DNA from: Sphingomonas aerolata
Lineage (GTDB): Bacteria > Pseudomonadota > Alphaproteobacteria > Sphingomonadales > Sphingomonadaceae
Direction: 5' to 3'
DNA length: 64,000 nt
NCBI RefSeq assembly: GCF_003046295.1
Contig: NZ_PZZN01000001.1
Coordinates: 764,812 to 828,811 of the forward strand
Positions within the stretch are counted from its first letter, which is position 1; each line of letters opens with the position of its first letter. The notes beneath the pieces were generated by a model, which saw only the letters and a program-made list of their open reading frames with translations, was not told the origin of the DNA and did not search any database. Positions 39,180-47,711 of the stretch are shown in pieces. The position numbers and the translations under genes are program-made.

Positions 39180-39977
39180 CTACCCCAGAATAGCCGCCGC
39201 CCGATCCGCCAGCCGCGCGATCGCCGCGCGGTGGATCCCGCGCGTGCTCGCGACGACCCCGAACGCCTGCGGGCGCGGCTTGTTGAACACCAGCGGGATC
39301 CCGACCGCGTCGGTCACTGCCGCGCCGGCCTCGCTCGCGACCAGCGCGGCGGCAGCGATGTCCCACTCATTTCCCCAGCGCAGCGTCGCGACCAGATCGG
39401 CACGGTCGGCCGCGACCATCGCGATCCTGAGCGCGATCGAATTGGGCTTCTCGACCACCACCAGATCGCGGTCCGCCTTGGGCAGCGCATCGGTCGGCAC
39501 GCGCGATCCGGGAAAGTCGGTGCGCGATCCGGCCTGCAACGCCGCGCCGTTGAGCGTCGCGCCTTCGCCCAGCGCCGCCGACCAGATCTCACCCCGTGCC
39601 GGCGCATCGAGCACGCCGATCACCACTCGCCCGCGCTCGACCAACGCGATCGACACGCACCAGCCCGGACGTGCCCGGATATAGTCGCGCGTGCCGTCGA
39701 TCGGGTCGACGACCCAGAGCCGGTCGCACGCGAGCCGCGCGGGATTGTCGGCGGTTTCCTCCGACAGCCAGCCGGCATCGGGCAGGAGTGCGGACAGCCG
39801 CACCTTCAACATCCGGTCGATATCGATATCGACCTCGCACACCGGACTGCCCGGCGTCTTTTCCCAACGGTGGAAATCGGTCCCGAACCGCGCGAGCGCC
39901 ATCTGCCCGGCTTCGGCAGCGATCGATTCGACCGCCTCGCGCAACGTCGTGACGGGACCCGGGGGCGGTTCAGCCAC
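39180..39977 (-). CDS. Inositol monophosphatase family protein (CysQ/HisN-like)
   Basis: 265 residues. Li+-sensitive Mg2+-phosphatase fold with the metal sites SEETADN (Glu pair), DPIDGTRDYI and WDIAAAALVASEAGA. Closest in look to 3'(2'),5'-bisphosphate nucleotidase (CysQ), which recycles PAP, but histidinol phosphatase and inositol phosphatase share these motifs. GTG 39977 overlaps the pmbA stop by 8 bp, so it is the last gene of ubiA-pmbA-cysQ on the minus strand. Confidence 0.85.
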   Translation of the reverse strand: MAEPPPGPVTTLREAVESIAAEAGQMALARFGTDFHRWEKTPGSPVCEVDIDIDRMLKVRLSALLPDAGWLSEETADNPARLACDRLWVVDPIDGTRDYIRARPGWCVSIALVERGRVVIGVLDAPARGEIWSAALGEGATLNGAALQAGSRTDFPGSRVPTDALPKADRDLVVVEKPNSIALRIAMVAADRADLVATLRWGNEWDIAAAALVASEAGAAVTDAVGIPLVFNKPRPQAFGVVASTRGIHRAAIARLADRAAAILG

Positions 39978-41316
39978 TCGCCACCGTCATCCCCTCCACG
40001 CGCAACGTGGGCACGTTGATGCCGTAGCGGAATTCGAGATCGTTGGCGGGGGTCATCGCCAGGAACATGTCCTTCGCATTGCCCGCGATCGTGAATTCGG
40101 CGACCGGCCCGGTGATGACGCCATTCTCGATTCTGAAGCCCGCCGCGCCGCGGCTGTAATCGCCGGTGACGCCGTTGGCGCCGCCGCCCATCAGTTCGGT
40201 GACATAGACGCCCGACACGATATCCTCGATCAGCGTCTCGGGCGGCATCGTGCCCGCTTCCATGAAGACGTTGCTCGTCGACACACCCGGCGCGCCGTTG
40301 ACGCCGCGTGCGGCATGGCCGGTCGGCTCGAGCCCCAGTTGGCGCGCCGAGGCCGAATCGAGCAGCCAGCTTTCGAGCATGCCATGTTCGATGATCGCGG
40401 TCGGCGATACCGGCAGTCCTTCGCCATCGAACGGCCGCGACCGCAATCCGTAAGGCCGATGTGGATCGTCGCGGATCGTGATGCCATGCGCAAACACCTG
40501 CGAGCCGAGCGAATCGAGCAGGAAGCTCGTCTTGCGCGTGATCGCCTGCCCCGCGATCGCCGCGATCAGATGGCCGAGCAGCGAGCTGCCGACGCGCGGA
40601 TCATACACCACCGTCATCGGCCCGCTCGCGAGCCGCCCCGGATTGAGCCGCGCGACCGCCTGCTCGCCCGCGCGCTGCCCGATCGCCTCGGGTGATTCGA
40701 GATGCTGGCGATGCCGCACGCTGTGATAGGCATAGTCACGCTGCATCGCGCCGCCCTCGCCCGCCAGCACACTCGCCGACATGCCATAGGCTGTCGAAGC
40801 ATAGGCGCCCGCGAATCCATGGCTGGTGGCGAGCGCCCAGACGCTGCTCGACGCGCTCGCGCCGCCGCCTTCGCTGTTCGTTACGCCAGGCACCGCGCGC
40901 GCCGCATCCTCCGCTGCAGTCGCCGCATCGCGCAGCTGCTCGGGCGAGACCTCACCGTGATCGGCAAGCCCGAGCATCGGCGGTACGCCGTGCAACAGGC
41001 GGTTTTCAGGGGCGAGGCCGGCCCAGGCATCCTCGGGGGCCTCGCGCGCCATTGCCACCGCGCGCGCCGCGAGCGCGTCCATCGCCGCGGACGACAGATC
41101 GGAGGTCGAGACGCTCGCCGATCGCTTGCCGACGAACACGCGCAGGCCCAGGTCCTCGCTTTCCGACCGGCCAATATCCTCGAGCTTGCCGAGGCGGATC
41201 GAAACGTCGAGCGAGGCATCGGCGGCGAAGACCGCATCGGCGGCGTCCGCGCCGGCGGCCTTGGCGCGCGCTACGATGTCATGGGCGCGGTCGCGGGCTT
41301 GATCGGGTGTGAGCAT
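39970..41316 (-). CDS. pmbA: PmbA/TldE-family metalloprotease subunit
   Basis: 448 residues, full length. The N-terminal helical/beta domain and the C-terminal core with TSNVFMEAG, GVNGAPGVSTSN and GGGANGVTGDYSRGAAGFRIENGVITGPVAEFTIAG are typical of TldE. In E. coli TldE works with TldD to cut peptides such as microcin precursors and CcdA. The tldD partner is not in this window. TldE itself lacks the Zn site, which is on TldD. Starts 15 bp after ubiA and overlaps the phosphatase gene by 8 bp. Confidence 0.92.
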   Translation of the reverse strand: MLTPDQARDRAHDIVARAKAAGADAADAVFAADASLDVSIRLGKLEDIGRSESEDLGLRVFVGKRSASVSTSDLSSAAMDALAARAVAMAREAPEDAWAGLAPENRLLHGVPPMLGLADHGEVSPEQLRDAATAAEDAARAVPGVTNSEGGGASASSSVWALATSHGFAGAYASTAYGMSASVLAGEGGAMQRDYAYHSVRHRQHLESPEAIGQRAGEQAVARLNPGRLASGPMTVVYDPRVGSSLLGHLIAAIAGQAITRKTSFLLDSLGSQVFAHGITIRDDPHRPYGLRSRPFDGEGLPVSPTAIIEHGMLESWLLDSASARQLGLEPTGHAARGVNGAPGVSTSNVFMEAGTMPPETLIEDIVSGVYVTELMGGGANGVTGDYSRGAAGFRIENGVITGPVAEFTIAGNAKDMFLAMTPANDLEFRYGINVPTLRVEGMTVASG

Positions 41317-41331
41317 GCCGCCGATCTAGGG

Positions 41332-42255
41332 TCACAGGCTCGTGCCGACAACCACGCAGGCGAGGAAGATCAGCAACCCCGTGAAGCGGTTGGCGCGGAA
41401 TCGGGCGAGCGCACCGGCGCCGTCGTCCGCGCGCAGCGTGACGACCTGCCACCCCAGATGCAGCGCGGCGGGCGCCAGCGCGGCGATCGCGAGCGGATCG
41501 GGCCGCATCGTCCAGAACGCCGCCGCCCAGAACCCGACTGCGATCGCATAGAAAATCCCGACCCCCGCCTTTACATGCCGCCCCATGCGGAGCGCGGACG
41601 ACCGGACGCCGATCATCGCATCGTCCTCGCGGTCCTGCAGCGCATAGATCGTGTCATAGCCGATCACCCAGGCGATAGACCCCGCATAGAGCAGCCACAT
41701 CGGCAACGTCAGCGCGCCGGCGATGTCGCTCCACCCGACCAGCAACGCCCAGCTGAACACCAGCCCGAGCCATGCCTGCGGCCACCAGGTGATCCGCTTC
41801 ATGAACGGATAGGCGGCGACCGGCGCGAGACTCGCCAGCGCGACAATCGCGGCGAGCGGCGTCAGCTGCAGCAGCACGACCAGCCCGACGAGCGCCAGCA
41901 CGGCCAGCCAGATCCACGCCAGCCGCAGAGAGACGAGCCCGCTCGGGATCGGCCGCGCCCGCGTCCGCGCGACCTGCGCGTCGAGATCGCGGTCGACGAT
42001 GTCGTTGAACACGCAGCCTGCGCCGCGCATCGCGATGCTGCCGAGCAGGAACCATGCGATCAGGTCCCAGCGCGCCCAGGCCCCGCCCGCCAGCGCGATC
42101 CCCCAGGCGCCGGGCCAGAACAACAGCCACCAGCCGATCGGCCGGTCGAACCGCGCAAGCAGCGCCAGCCCGCGCAGCGTCGGCGGCAGCCGCGCGACCA
42201 GGCCGCGATGTTCGCTGTCGGGAACGATGTCCATCGGGCTCGGTGTCGTCTGCAT
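41332..42255 (-). CDS. ubiA: 4-hydroxybenzoate polyprenyltransferase
   Basis: 307 residues from ATG 42255 (a start at 42234 is also possible; neither has a strong ribosome-binding site). Eight or nine membrane helices. Two Asp-rich motifs of UbiA: NDIVDRDLDAQV and YDTIYALQDREDDAMIG, which bind the Mg2+-polyprenyl diphosphate. It attaches the polyprenyl tail to 4-hydroxybenzoate in ubiquinone synthesis at the inner membrane. First gene of the ubiA-pmbA-cysQ-like run. Confidence 0.95.
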   Translation of the reverse strand: MQTTPSPMDIVPDSEHRGLVARLPPTLRGLALLARFDRPIGWWLLFWPGAWGIALAGGAWARWDLIAWFLLGSIAMRGAGCVFNDIVDRDLDAQVARTRARPIPSGLVSLRLAWIWLAVLALVGLVVLLQLTPLAAIVALASLAPVAAYPFMKRITWWPQAWLGLVFSWALLVGWSDIAGALTLPMWLLYAGSIAWVIGYDTIYALQDREDDAMIGVRSSALRMGRHVKAGVGIFYAIAVGFWAAAFWTMRPDPLAIAALAPAALHLGWQVVTLRADDGAGALARFRANRFTGLLIFLACVVVGTSL

Positions 42256-42339
42256 GACGCGGGGCGTAGGAAGACGGCGTTTGGCGCGCAAGCCCGCAGC
42301 GGCTAGGATAAAGTCAGTGTCGCGTTCGAGCCCCTTTGC

Positions 42340-42495
42340 ATGATCGGCCTGTCGGTCGCGGTCGGCCGTTTCGTCGAGGCGCTCTTCTGGGGCATCTTCC
42401 GCGTCGCGGGCGCGGTGGCGGGCGCGCTGATCCTCGGCATCGCGGTCGCGATCATCGTATGGATCGTCGCCCGCAAACTCTGGAACCGCCGCTAA
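42340..42495 (+). CDS. Small single-span membrane protein, 51 residues
   Basis: MIGLSVAVGRFVEALFWGIF opens a 51-residue frame ending in WIVARKLWNRR. One or two hydrophobic stretches (about 12-46) with GXXXG-like spacing (GAVAGALILGIA) are followed by a positively charged end, a normal cytoplasmic anchor. It lies in the 84 bp-plus gap between divergent ubiA and rsmE, upstream of rsmE. No clear ribosome-binding site beyond a weak AGCCCC stretch. Codon use is like its neighbours. It could be a real small protein; the function is unknown. Confidence 0.5.
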   Translation: MIGLSVAVGRFVEALFWGIFRVAGAVAGALILGIAVAIIVWIVARKLWNRR

Positions 42496-42574
42496 CCAAT
42501 CCCCCTGACGGCGGAGGATCGCGAACGAGCGAAACGCCCTCCCCGCATGCGGCGGGATTTGCTAGGCCCCCGCC

Positions 42575-43348
42575 ATGCCTGCAACCCCAGCCTGGCCGCC
42601 GCAATCCACGCCGCGGCTGTTCGTCGACACGCCGCTAAGCTCCGGTCCGCTCCCGGTCGACGGCCCCGCCGCGCATTATCTCGCCGGCGTCATGCGGCTG
42701 AAGATCGGCGACCCGGTCAAGCTGTTCGACGATCGCACCGGCGAATGGCTCGCCACCGCGGCCAGCGTCGGCAAGCGCGACCTCGTCCTCGACGTGACCG
42801 AACGGCTCCGCGAACGCGAGGCGGTGCCCGATCTTTGGCTCTGCGCTGCGCCTATCAAGAAAGGCCGGGTTGACTGGCTGGCGGAGAAGGCGTGCGAGCT
42901 CGGCGTCGACCGGCTCGTCCCGGTCGTCACGCGCCGCACCGTGGTCGACAAGCCCAATACCGACCGTCTGCGCACGCACATGATCGAGGCGGCCGAGCAA
43001 TGCGGGCGCACCGCGCTGCCGCAGGTCGCCGAACCGGTGAAGCTCGCAGCTTTGCTCCGCGACTGGCCCGCCGATCGCACGCTGTTCTTCGCGGACGAGA
43101 CGGGCGGCGCGCCCGCGCTCGCGGCAATGCGCGCGCATGCCGGTCCCGCGGCAATCCTGATCGGCCCCGAAGGCGGTTTCGACTCCGACGAGCGCGCGGC
43201 GATTCGCGCGCATCCGCAGGCGGTCGGCATCGGGCTCGGCCCGCGCATCCTCCGCGCGGAAACCGCAGCGGCGGCGGCGGTCGCGCTGTGGATGGCGGCG
43301 GCGGGCGATTGGGCGGCCGAACCGCCCGTCCCGACACCCGTCGCGTGA
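42575..43348 (+). CDS. rsmE: 16S rRNA (uracil1498-N3)-methyltransferase
   Basis: 257 residues. N-terminal PUA-like RNA-binding domain (about 12-75, PRLFVDTPLSSGPLPV, HYLAGVMRLKIGD) and C-terminal SPOUT knot with the AdoMet-binding segments LIGPEGGFDSDERA and LGPRILRAETAAAAA. Methylates U1498 of 16S rRNA. ATG 42575. A 64-bp gap follows to gshA, in the same direction. Confidence 0.95.
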   Translation: MPATPAWPPQSTPRLFVDTPLSSGPLPVDGPAAHYLAGVMRLKIGDPVKLFDDRTGEWLATAASVGKRDLVLDVTERLREREAVPDLWLCAAPIKKGRVDWLAEKACELGVDRLVPVVTRRTVVDKPNTDRLRTHMIEAAEQCGRTALPQVAEPVKLAALLRDWPADRTLFFADETGGAPALAAMRAHAGPAAILIGPEGGFDSDERAAIRAHPQAVGIGLGPRILRAETAAAAAVALWMAAAGDWAAEPPVPTPVA

Positions 43349-43412
43349 CATTGCTACCGACCGGTCCGAATCCCCTCTAGCACCCTCGTTCATCGCCGCG
43401 TAAGGCGCGGCG

Positions 43413-44801
43413 ATGACGAGCAAGACCGCCCCTGCAAAGACCAGCCCGACGATCGAGTCGCGCGACCAGTTGATCGCCAGCTTCGCGCGCGGTGAAAAGC
43501 CCAAGGACCGCTGGCGGATCGGCACCGAGCACGAGAAATTCGTGTACGCGAAGGACGATCACCGCGCGCCTTCGTACATCGAGGCGGGCGGCATCCGCGC
43601 GCTGCTCGGCGAGCTCGAGCAATATGGCTGGGCGCCCGTGTTCGAACGCGGCCCCGATGGTACCGAGAACGTCATCGCGATGACCGGTGCGGACGGCAGC
43701 ATCAGCCTCGAGCCCGCGGGCCAGTTCGAACTCTCGGGCGCGCCGCTCGAGACCCTCCACGAAACCTGCGCCGAGACCGGCCGGCATCTCGAACAGGTCA
43801 AGGCCGCGGGCGAAAAGCTCGGCATCGGCTTCCTCGGTCTCGGCATGTGGCCCGACAAGACCCGCGCGGAGCTGCCGATCATGCCCAAGGGTCGCTATGC
43901 GATCATGCTGCGGCACATGCCGCGCGTCGGCAGCATGGGGCTCGACATGATGCTGCGGACCTGCACGATCCAGGTGAACCTGGATTACGCGTCGGAAGCG
44001 GACATGGTGAAGAAATTCCGCGTCGGCCTCGCGCTTCAGCCGCTCGCGACCGCGCTGTTCGCCAATTCGCCGTTCACCGAGGGCAAGCCCAACGGCATGC
44101 TGTCCTATCGCAGCCATATCTGGTCCGACACCGACCCGCACCGTACCGGCATGCTGCCCTTCGTGTTCGAGGACGGCTTCGGCTATGACCGCTACACCGA
44201 CTATGCGCTCGATGTGCCGATGTACTTCGTCTACCGCGACGGCAAATATATCGACGCGGCGGGGCTCAGCTTCCGCGACTTCCTGAAGGGCGAGCTCAGC
44301 GTCCTGCCCGGCGAGAAGCCGACACTCGACGACTGGATCGACCATCTCTCGACCGCCTTTCCCGAGGTGCGGCTGAAGACCTTCCTCGAGATGCGCGGCG
44401 CCGATGGCGGACCGTGGAACCGGATCTGCGCGCTGCCCGCGCTCTGGGTCGGGCTGCTCTACGACCAGGGCGCGCTCGATGCGGCCTGGGATCTGGTCAA
44501 GGACTGGACGATCGACGAACGCCAGTCGCTGCGCGATGCCGTGCCCAAGCTCGGGCTGAATGCGCCGATCGCGGGTGGCGGCCAGTTGCGCGACATCGCT
44601 GCACAGGTGCTCGATATCGCGGGTGCCGGCCTGTCGTCGCGCGCATGCCTCAACAAGGCGGGCGACAACGAGACCGGCTTCCTCGATCCGCTGCGCGAGA
44701 TCGTCCGTTCGGGCAAGGTCCCCGCCGAGCTGCTGCTCGACAAGTATAACGGTGTCTGGGGCGGCGATATCGCCAAGGTCTACGGCGTGGAAAGCTTCTA
44801 G
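43413..44801 (+). CDS. gshA: Glutamate-cysteine ligase, plant/alphaproteobacterial type
   Basis: 462 residues, the length of the plant-type GCL (GCS2) family. Recognisable blocks: RIGTEHEKFVYAKDDHRAPSY, SISLEPAGQFELSGAPLETLHETCAE, MPKGRYAIMLRHMPRVGSMGLDMMLRTCTIQVNLDY and GNPHF-like FANSPFTEGKPNGMLSYRSHIW. It makes gamma-glutamylcysteine, the first step of glutathione synthesis, in the cytosol. Overlaps the convergent methyltransferase gene by 4 bp at the stop. Confidence 0.95.
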   Translation: MTSKTAPAKTSPTIESRDQLIASFARGEKPKDRWRIGTEHEKFVYAKDDHRAPSYIEAGGIRALLGELEQYGWAPVFERGPDGTENVIAMTGADGSISLEPAGQFELSGAPLETLHETCAETGRHLEQVKAAGEKLGIGFLGLGMWPDKTRAELPIMPKGRYAIMLRHMPRVGSMGLDMMLRTCTIQVNLDYASEADMVKKFRVGLALQPLATALFANSPFTEGKPNGMLSYRSHIWSDTDPHRTGMLPFVFEDGFGYDRYTDYALDVPMYFVYRDGKYIDAAGLSFRDFLKGELSVLPGEKPTLDDWIDHLSTAFPEVRLKTFLEMRGADGGPWNRICALPALWVGLLYDQGALDAAWDLVKDWTIDERQSLRDAVPKLGLNAPIAGGGQLRDIAAQVLDIAGAGLSSRACLNKAGDNETGFLDPLREIVRSGKVPAELLLDKYNGVWGGDIAKVYGVESF

Positions 44802-46117
44802 GCGCCTGACGCTCGGCGCGACCCCGCCACCCACGCCAGAAGGCGCGGTACCGGTCCGTTGCGCGCCATCCAGTCGCTATAGGCGCGGTAATCGGGGTCG
44901 AGGCCCAGATGCCGCTCCTCGGTCCGCGCACGCCAGTAATAGACCCCGCTCACCGCCGCGAGCAGCAAGGTCGCGCGCACCGCGTCGATCGGCGTCCCCG
45001 TGGTCAGCACGGGGATCGTCGACAGCCACCAGAACAGGTTCTTCGACAGATAGGCGGGGTGCCGCGACCAGGCATAGGGCCCGTGCGTCAGGATACCGCG
45101 GTTGGTGAGATTGGAGAATCGCAAGCCGAACGCCATCGTCGCCCACGCATAGATCGCGGTCAGCACGACCAGCACCGCGCCGATCATCACCAGCAGGACG
45201 GGGTGATACTGGAACCAGACGTCCCATTCCTGCGTGCCCGGGTGATAGTCCATCGGCCCGCCGTCGCTCATCAGGATGATCGGCGGATAGCACATCAACG
45301 CCGCCATCCAGGCGGCTGCGAACGGATTGGCGCTGCGGATATGCGAATCGAGCGGTCGCAGCGTCAGGACATAGCCGACCGTCGCGAACGCAACGTCGAT
45401 CAGGAACATGAAGGTGATCAGCCACCTGGCGAGCGCGACCGGGTCGCGCAGGATCGCGCTTGTGTCGCCGCGGATGAACTCGCCGAACCCGCCCGGCACG
45501 ATGGCGAGCATGAAGGCGAGAAAGAACGCCTTCACTCCCCAGCTGCGCAGATGGTTGTGGAGCGCCGCGCGGTCGCCCCCCGGCTGCCCGGTCAGCCATG
45601 CCCCGAGCGACCACGCTCCGTCCTTCGGCGCGACCAGATAGCGGTCGAGCCAGAGGACATAGGGGATCGACACGAGCACGAGGATCGGCGCGGCGTTGGT
45701 GAAGCACCACATCGCGAACGCGAAATTGCCCTCCCAATAGAACCGCCCGGTGCCATAGATCACCGCGATCCCCGCCCAGGTCACCCAGAAGGCGGCAAGC
45801 TTGGTCAGGCTGACGTCGATCGTCTCGCGCCATGGCCGGGGCCGCGACCAGTCCAGCCCGGTGCTCGGCCGGCAATGGACCTTGTCGACCAGCACCGACC
45901 ACAGGATCATCGGGACCGCGCAGGCGAGCAGGTTGACCAGCGCGGCATAGGGCCCGTCCATCCCCCAGCCGCGCGCGCACGCCACCCAGCCGAGCACCCC
46001 CGCCAGCCCCGACAGCCCGGCGCCATGACTGACCGCGGACGCGGGGCGCGGATCCGCGGCGCGGCGACGCTGCAGGGTCAGGCTCGTCGTCTCGGGAAGC
46101 ACGGGCGCGTCGGACAT
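44798..46117 (-). CDS. Isoprenylcysteine carboxylmethyltransferase-like membrane protein
   Basis: 439 residues with about nine membrane helices. The C-terminal catalytic region of the ICMT/PEMT-type membrane methyltransferases is clear: GILTHGPYAWSRHPAYLSKNLFWW, then RARTEERHLGLDPDYRAYSDW. The N-terminal two-thirds is membrane sequence not seen in the smallest ICMT members. Bacterial substrates are mostly unknown (lipids, prenylated or phospholipid heads are possible). ATG 46117. Ends in a 4-bp overlap with gshA. Confidence 0.8.
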   Translation of the reverse strand: MSDAPVLPETTSLTLQRRRAADPRPASAVSHGAGLSGLAGVLGWVACARGWGMDGPYAALVNLLACAVPMILWSVLVDKVHCRPSTGLDWSRPRPWRETIDVSLTKLAAFWVTWAGIAVIYGTGRFYWEGNFAFAMWCFTNAAPILVLVSIPYVLWLDRYLVAPKDGAWSLGAWLTGQPGGDRAALHNHLRSWGVKAFFLAFMLAIVPGGFGEFIRGDTSAILRDPVALARWLITFMFLIDVAFATVGYVLTLRPLDSHIRSANPFAAAWMAALMCYPPIILMSDGGPMDYHPGTQEWDVWFQYHPVLLVMIGAVLVVLTAIYAWATMAFGLRFSNLTNRGILTHGPYAWSRHPAYLSKNLFWWLSTIPVLTTGTPIDAVRATLLLAAVSGVYYWRARTEERHLGLDPDYRAYSDWMARNGPVPRLLAWVAGSRRASGA

Positions 46118-46276
46118 GGCGCCAGGGGTAGCCGATTTTCGTCAGCAAACCATGAACCATCCTGCCCCGGCTTGCACCACCCCACGACCCGCGCTATCGC
46201 GACCCTACACCTTCTGCCACCCGTCTCGCCTTTGCGACGGTCAGAGCGGGGGCGCAGGCCGCGGCGACGCCGGCTT

Positions 46277-46350
46277 CGCGGGTATAGTACAATGGTAGTA
46301 CAGCAGCCTTCCAAGCTGAATACACGGGTTCGATTCCCGTTACCCGCTCC
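46277..46350 (+). tRNA. tRNA-Gly (anticodon TCC)
   Basis: 74 nt including the encoded CCA (46348-46350). Acceptor stem GCGGGTA/TACCCGC, D-stem GTAC/GTAC around AATGGTA, anticodon loop CTTCCAA (anticodon 46309-46311), T-arm ACGGG-TTCGATT-CCCGT. The cloverleaf is complete apart from one mismatch at the top of the anticodon stem, which is common in this tRNA. Confidence 0.97.
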
Positions 46351-46712
46351 ATCGTTTCCAAGGGTGTCGACCAGTCTTGACGGGCGCGACCCGATCATCG
46401 CCTGACTATGCCGTGAGATGCGCTGTTATGAGCGGCGATAGCCGGCATGGCGAACTCTGTGCCTTACAGCATCCGCCCCGCCGCATTTTCTGATTGTTAG
46501 AAATCGGGCTGCCCATTCCGATTTCGACATGACCCATTTGCTGATTTCTGGTAGCTCTATGGCGCATATTACCGATGATTTCGGGATGAAATACTATTAG
46601 CAAGTCTTTTCAACGATGGGACGTCGACTTCACCCTCTCGCTTCACAATCGAACCGGAAAGTATTTTATCGGCAGGGACATTATCGACACGCTGCCGGAG
46701 GTATTTCGCAGC
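46351..46712. other. Gap after tRNA-Gly: AT-richer leader plus probable 5' end of the glycosyltransferase frame
   Basis: No gene with a normal start lies here. By eye, 46480-46640 is clearly richer in A+T than its neighbours. From 46590 the frame of the glycosyltransferase is open and reads DVDFTLSLHNRTGKYFIGR and then DIIDTLPEVFRSVKIW with no ATG, GTG or TTG until 46713. A stop (TGA 46587) closes the frame upstream. The first part (46351-46480) shows nothing recognisable and no repeat of the tRNA 3' end was seen. Confidence 0.55.
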
Positions 46713-47711
46713 GTGAAGATATGGAGACTTCCCGAAAGGGTCGGCGTCAATGCCTTGTCCCGCAAAGTCATCGGTCGATTATGGGCCGAAGAGGATCGCC
46801 TCAGAGCCCGGTATCCCAGGCTGGTGCCGCGACAGCGGAGCCGACGCGCGGTCCTTCATCTCGATCCGATGACCGTGCTGGGCTGGCACGTCACGTCGCA
46901 TGATGCCGTGCTGTGCCATGATCTCGGCCCCCTGACGCATCCCGAACTCTTCGCCCCGTCCGTCACCGCGCTCTACGAGCGGGTCTATGCACGCATCGCC
47001 GAACGCCAGCCCCGCATGGCCTTTGTCAGCCAGGCATCTAAGGCGGCATTTCAGCGCCTTTATGGCACCGGGTCCCCCGCCACCGTGATCTACCCGCCGA
47101 TCCGCACCGGCGTGGCGGGTGGCGCGCAACACGCCGTGGACGGCGTTGAAGGCCTGTTTCTGCTGACCGTGGGCAGCATCGGGCGCCGCAAGAACCAACT
47201 GGCCAGCATCCGCGCATTCGCACGTGCGGGCCTTGCCGATGCGGGCTATCGCTATGTCATCTGCGGCAGCCGCGAGCCGGGATCCGACGCCGTCATCGCC
47301 GAGGCCGAGCAAACCCCCGGCGTTATCCTCCTGCCCTATGTCTCGGACGAACAGTTGCGCTGGCTCTATGCGCATGCGCGGGGGTTCGTGCTGGTGAGCC
47401 TTCTCGAAGGATTTGGCGTCCCCGTCGCGGAAGCGATGCGCAACGGACTGGTGCCCCTGATCAGCGCCGACAGCGTCCTCGAAGAGGTCGCGGGACCAAG
47501 TGCGATCGCGGTGGATCCGCACTCCGTCGAGGCCATCGCCGCGGGGATGATACAGCTCGCCGAACTCCGCCCGGACCAGATCGCAGCACGGCGGGTCGAT
47601 CTCGAGGCGCGTCTCGACGCGTTCTCGATGCCAACCTTTGTCGATGCGTGGAGGGCCTTTCTGCGTGCCGAGGCCGAGCATCGGCCGGCGCCGCTCGTCG
47701 CCTCGCTCTAG
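46713..47711 (+). CDS. GT4-type glycosyltransferase (5' end uncertain)
   Basis: 332 residues from the first GTG (46713), but protein-like sequence continues upstream to 46590, so the true start may be a rare codon such as ATT at 46596. The C-terminal half is a GT-B donor domain: LLTVGSIGRRKNQLASI, RYVICGSREPGSD, VILLPYVSDEQLRWLYAHA, and the family E-box SLLEGFGVPVAEAMRNGLVPLIS. It probably transfers a sugar from a nucleotide donor onto a surface glycan. Ends in a 4-bp overlap with the convergent acyltransferase. Flanked by AT-richer gaps and the tRNA-Gly gene. Confidence 0.8.
   Translation: MKIWRLPERVGVNALSRKVIGRLWAEEDRLRARYPRLVPRQRSRRAVLHLDPMTVLGWHVTSHDAVLCHDLGPLTHPELFAPSVTALYERVYARIAERQPRMAFVSQASKAAFQRLYGTGSPATVIYPPIRTGVAGGAQHAVDGVEGLFLLTVGSIGRRKNQLASIRAFARAGLADAGYRYVICGSREPGSDAVIAEAEQTPGVILLPYVSDEQLRWLYAHARGFVLVSLLEGFGVPVAEAMRNGLVPLISADSVLEEVAGPSAIAVDPHSVEAIAAGMIQLAELRPDQIAARRVDLEARLDAFSMPTFVDAWRAFLRAEAEHRPAPLVASL

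Noticed and set aside
46406..46603. 65-residue minus-strand frame after tRNA-Gly
   Set aside because: No ribosome-binding site and no domain; lies in AT-richer leader DNA.
46616..46903. 95-residue frame starting at ATG 46616
   Set aside because: Different frame from the glycosyltransferase and of low-complexity Arg/Ser content; the frame-0 reading is protein-like.
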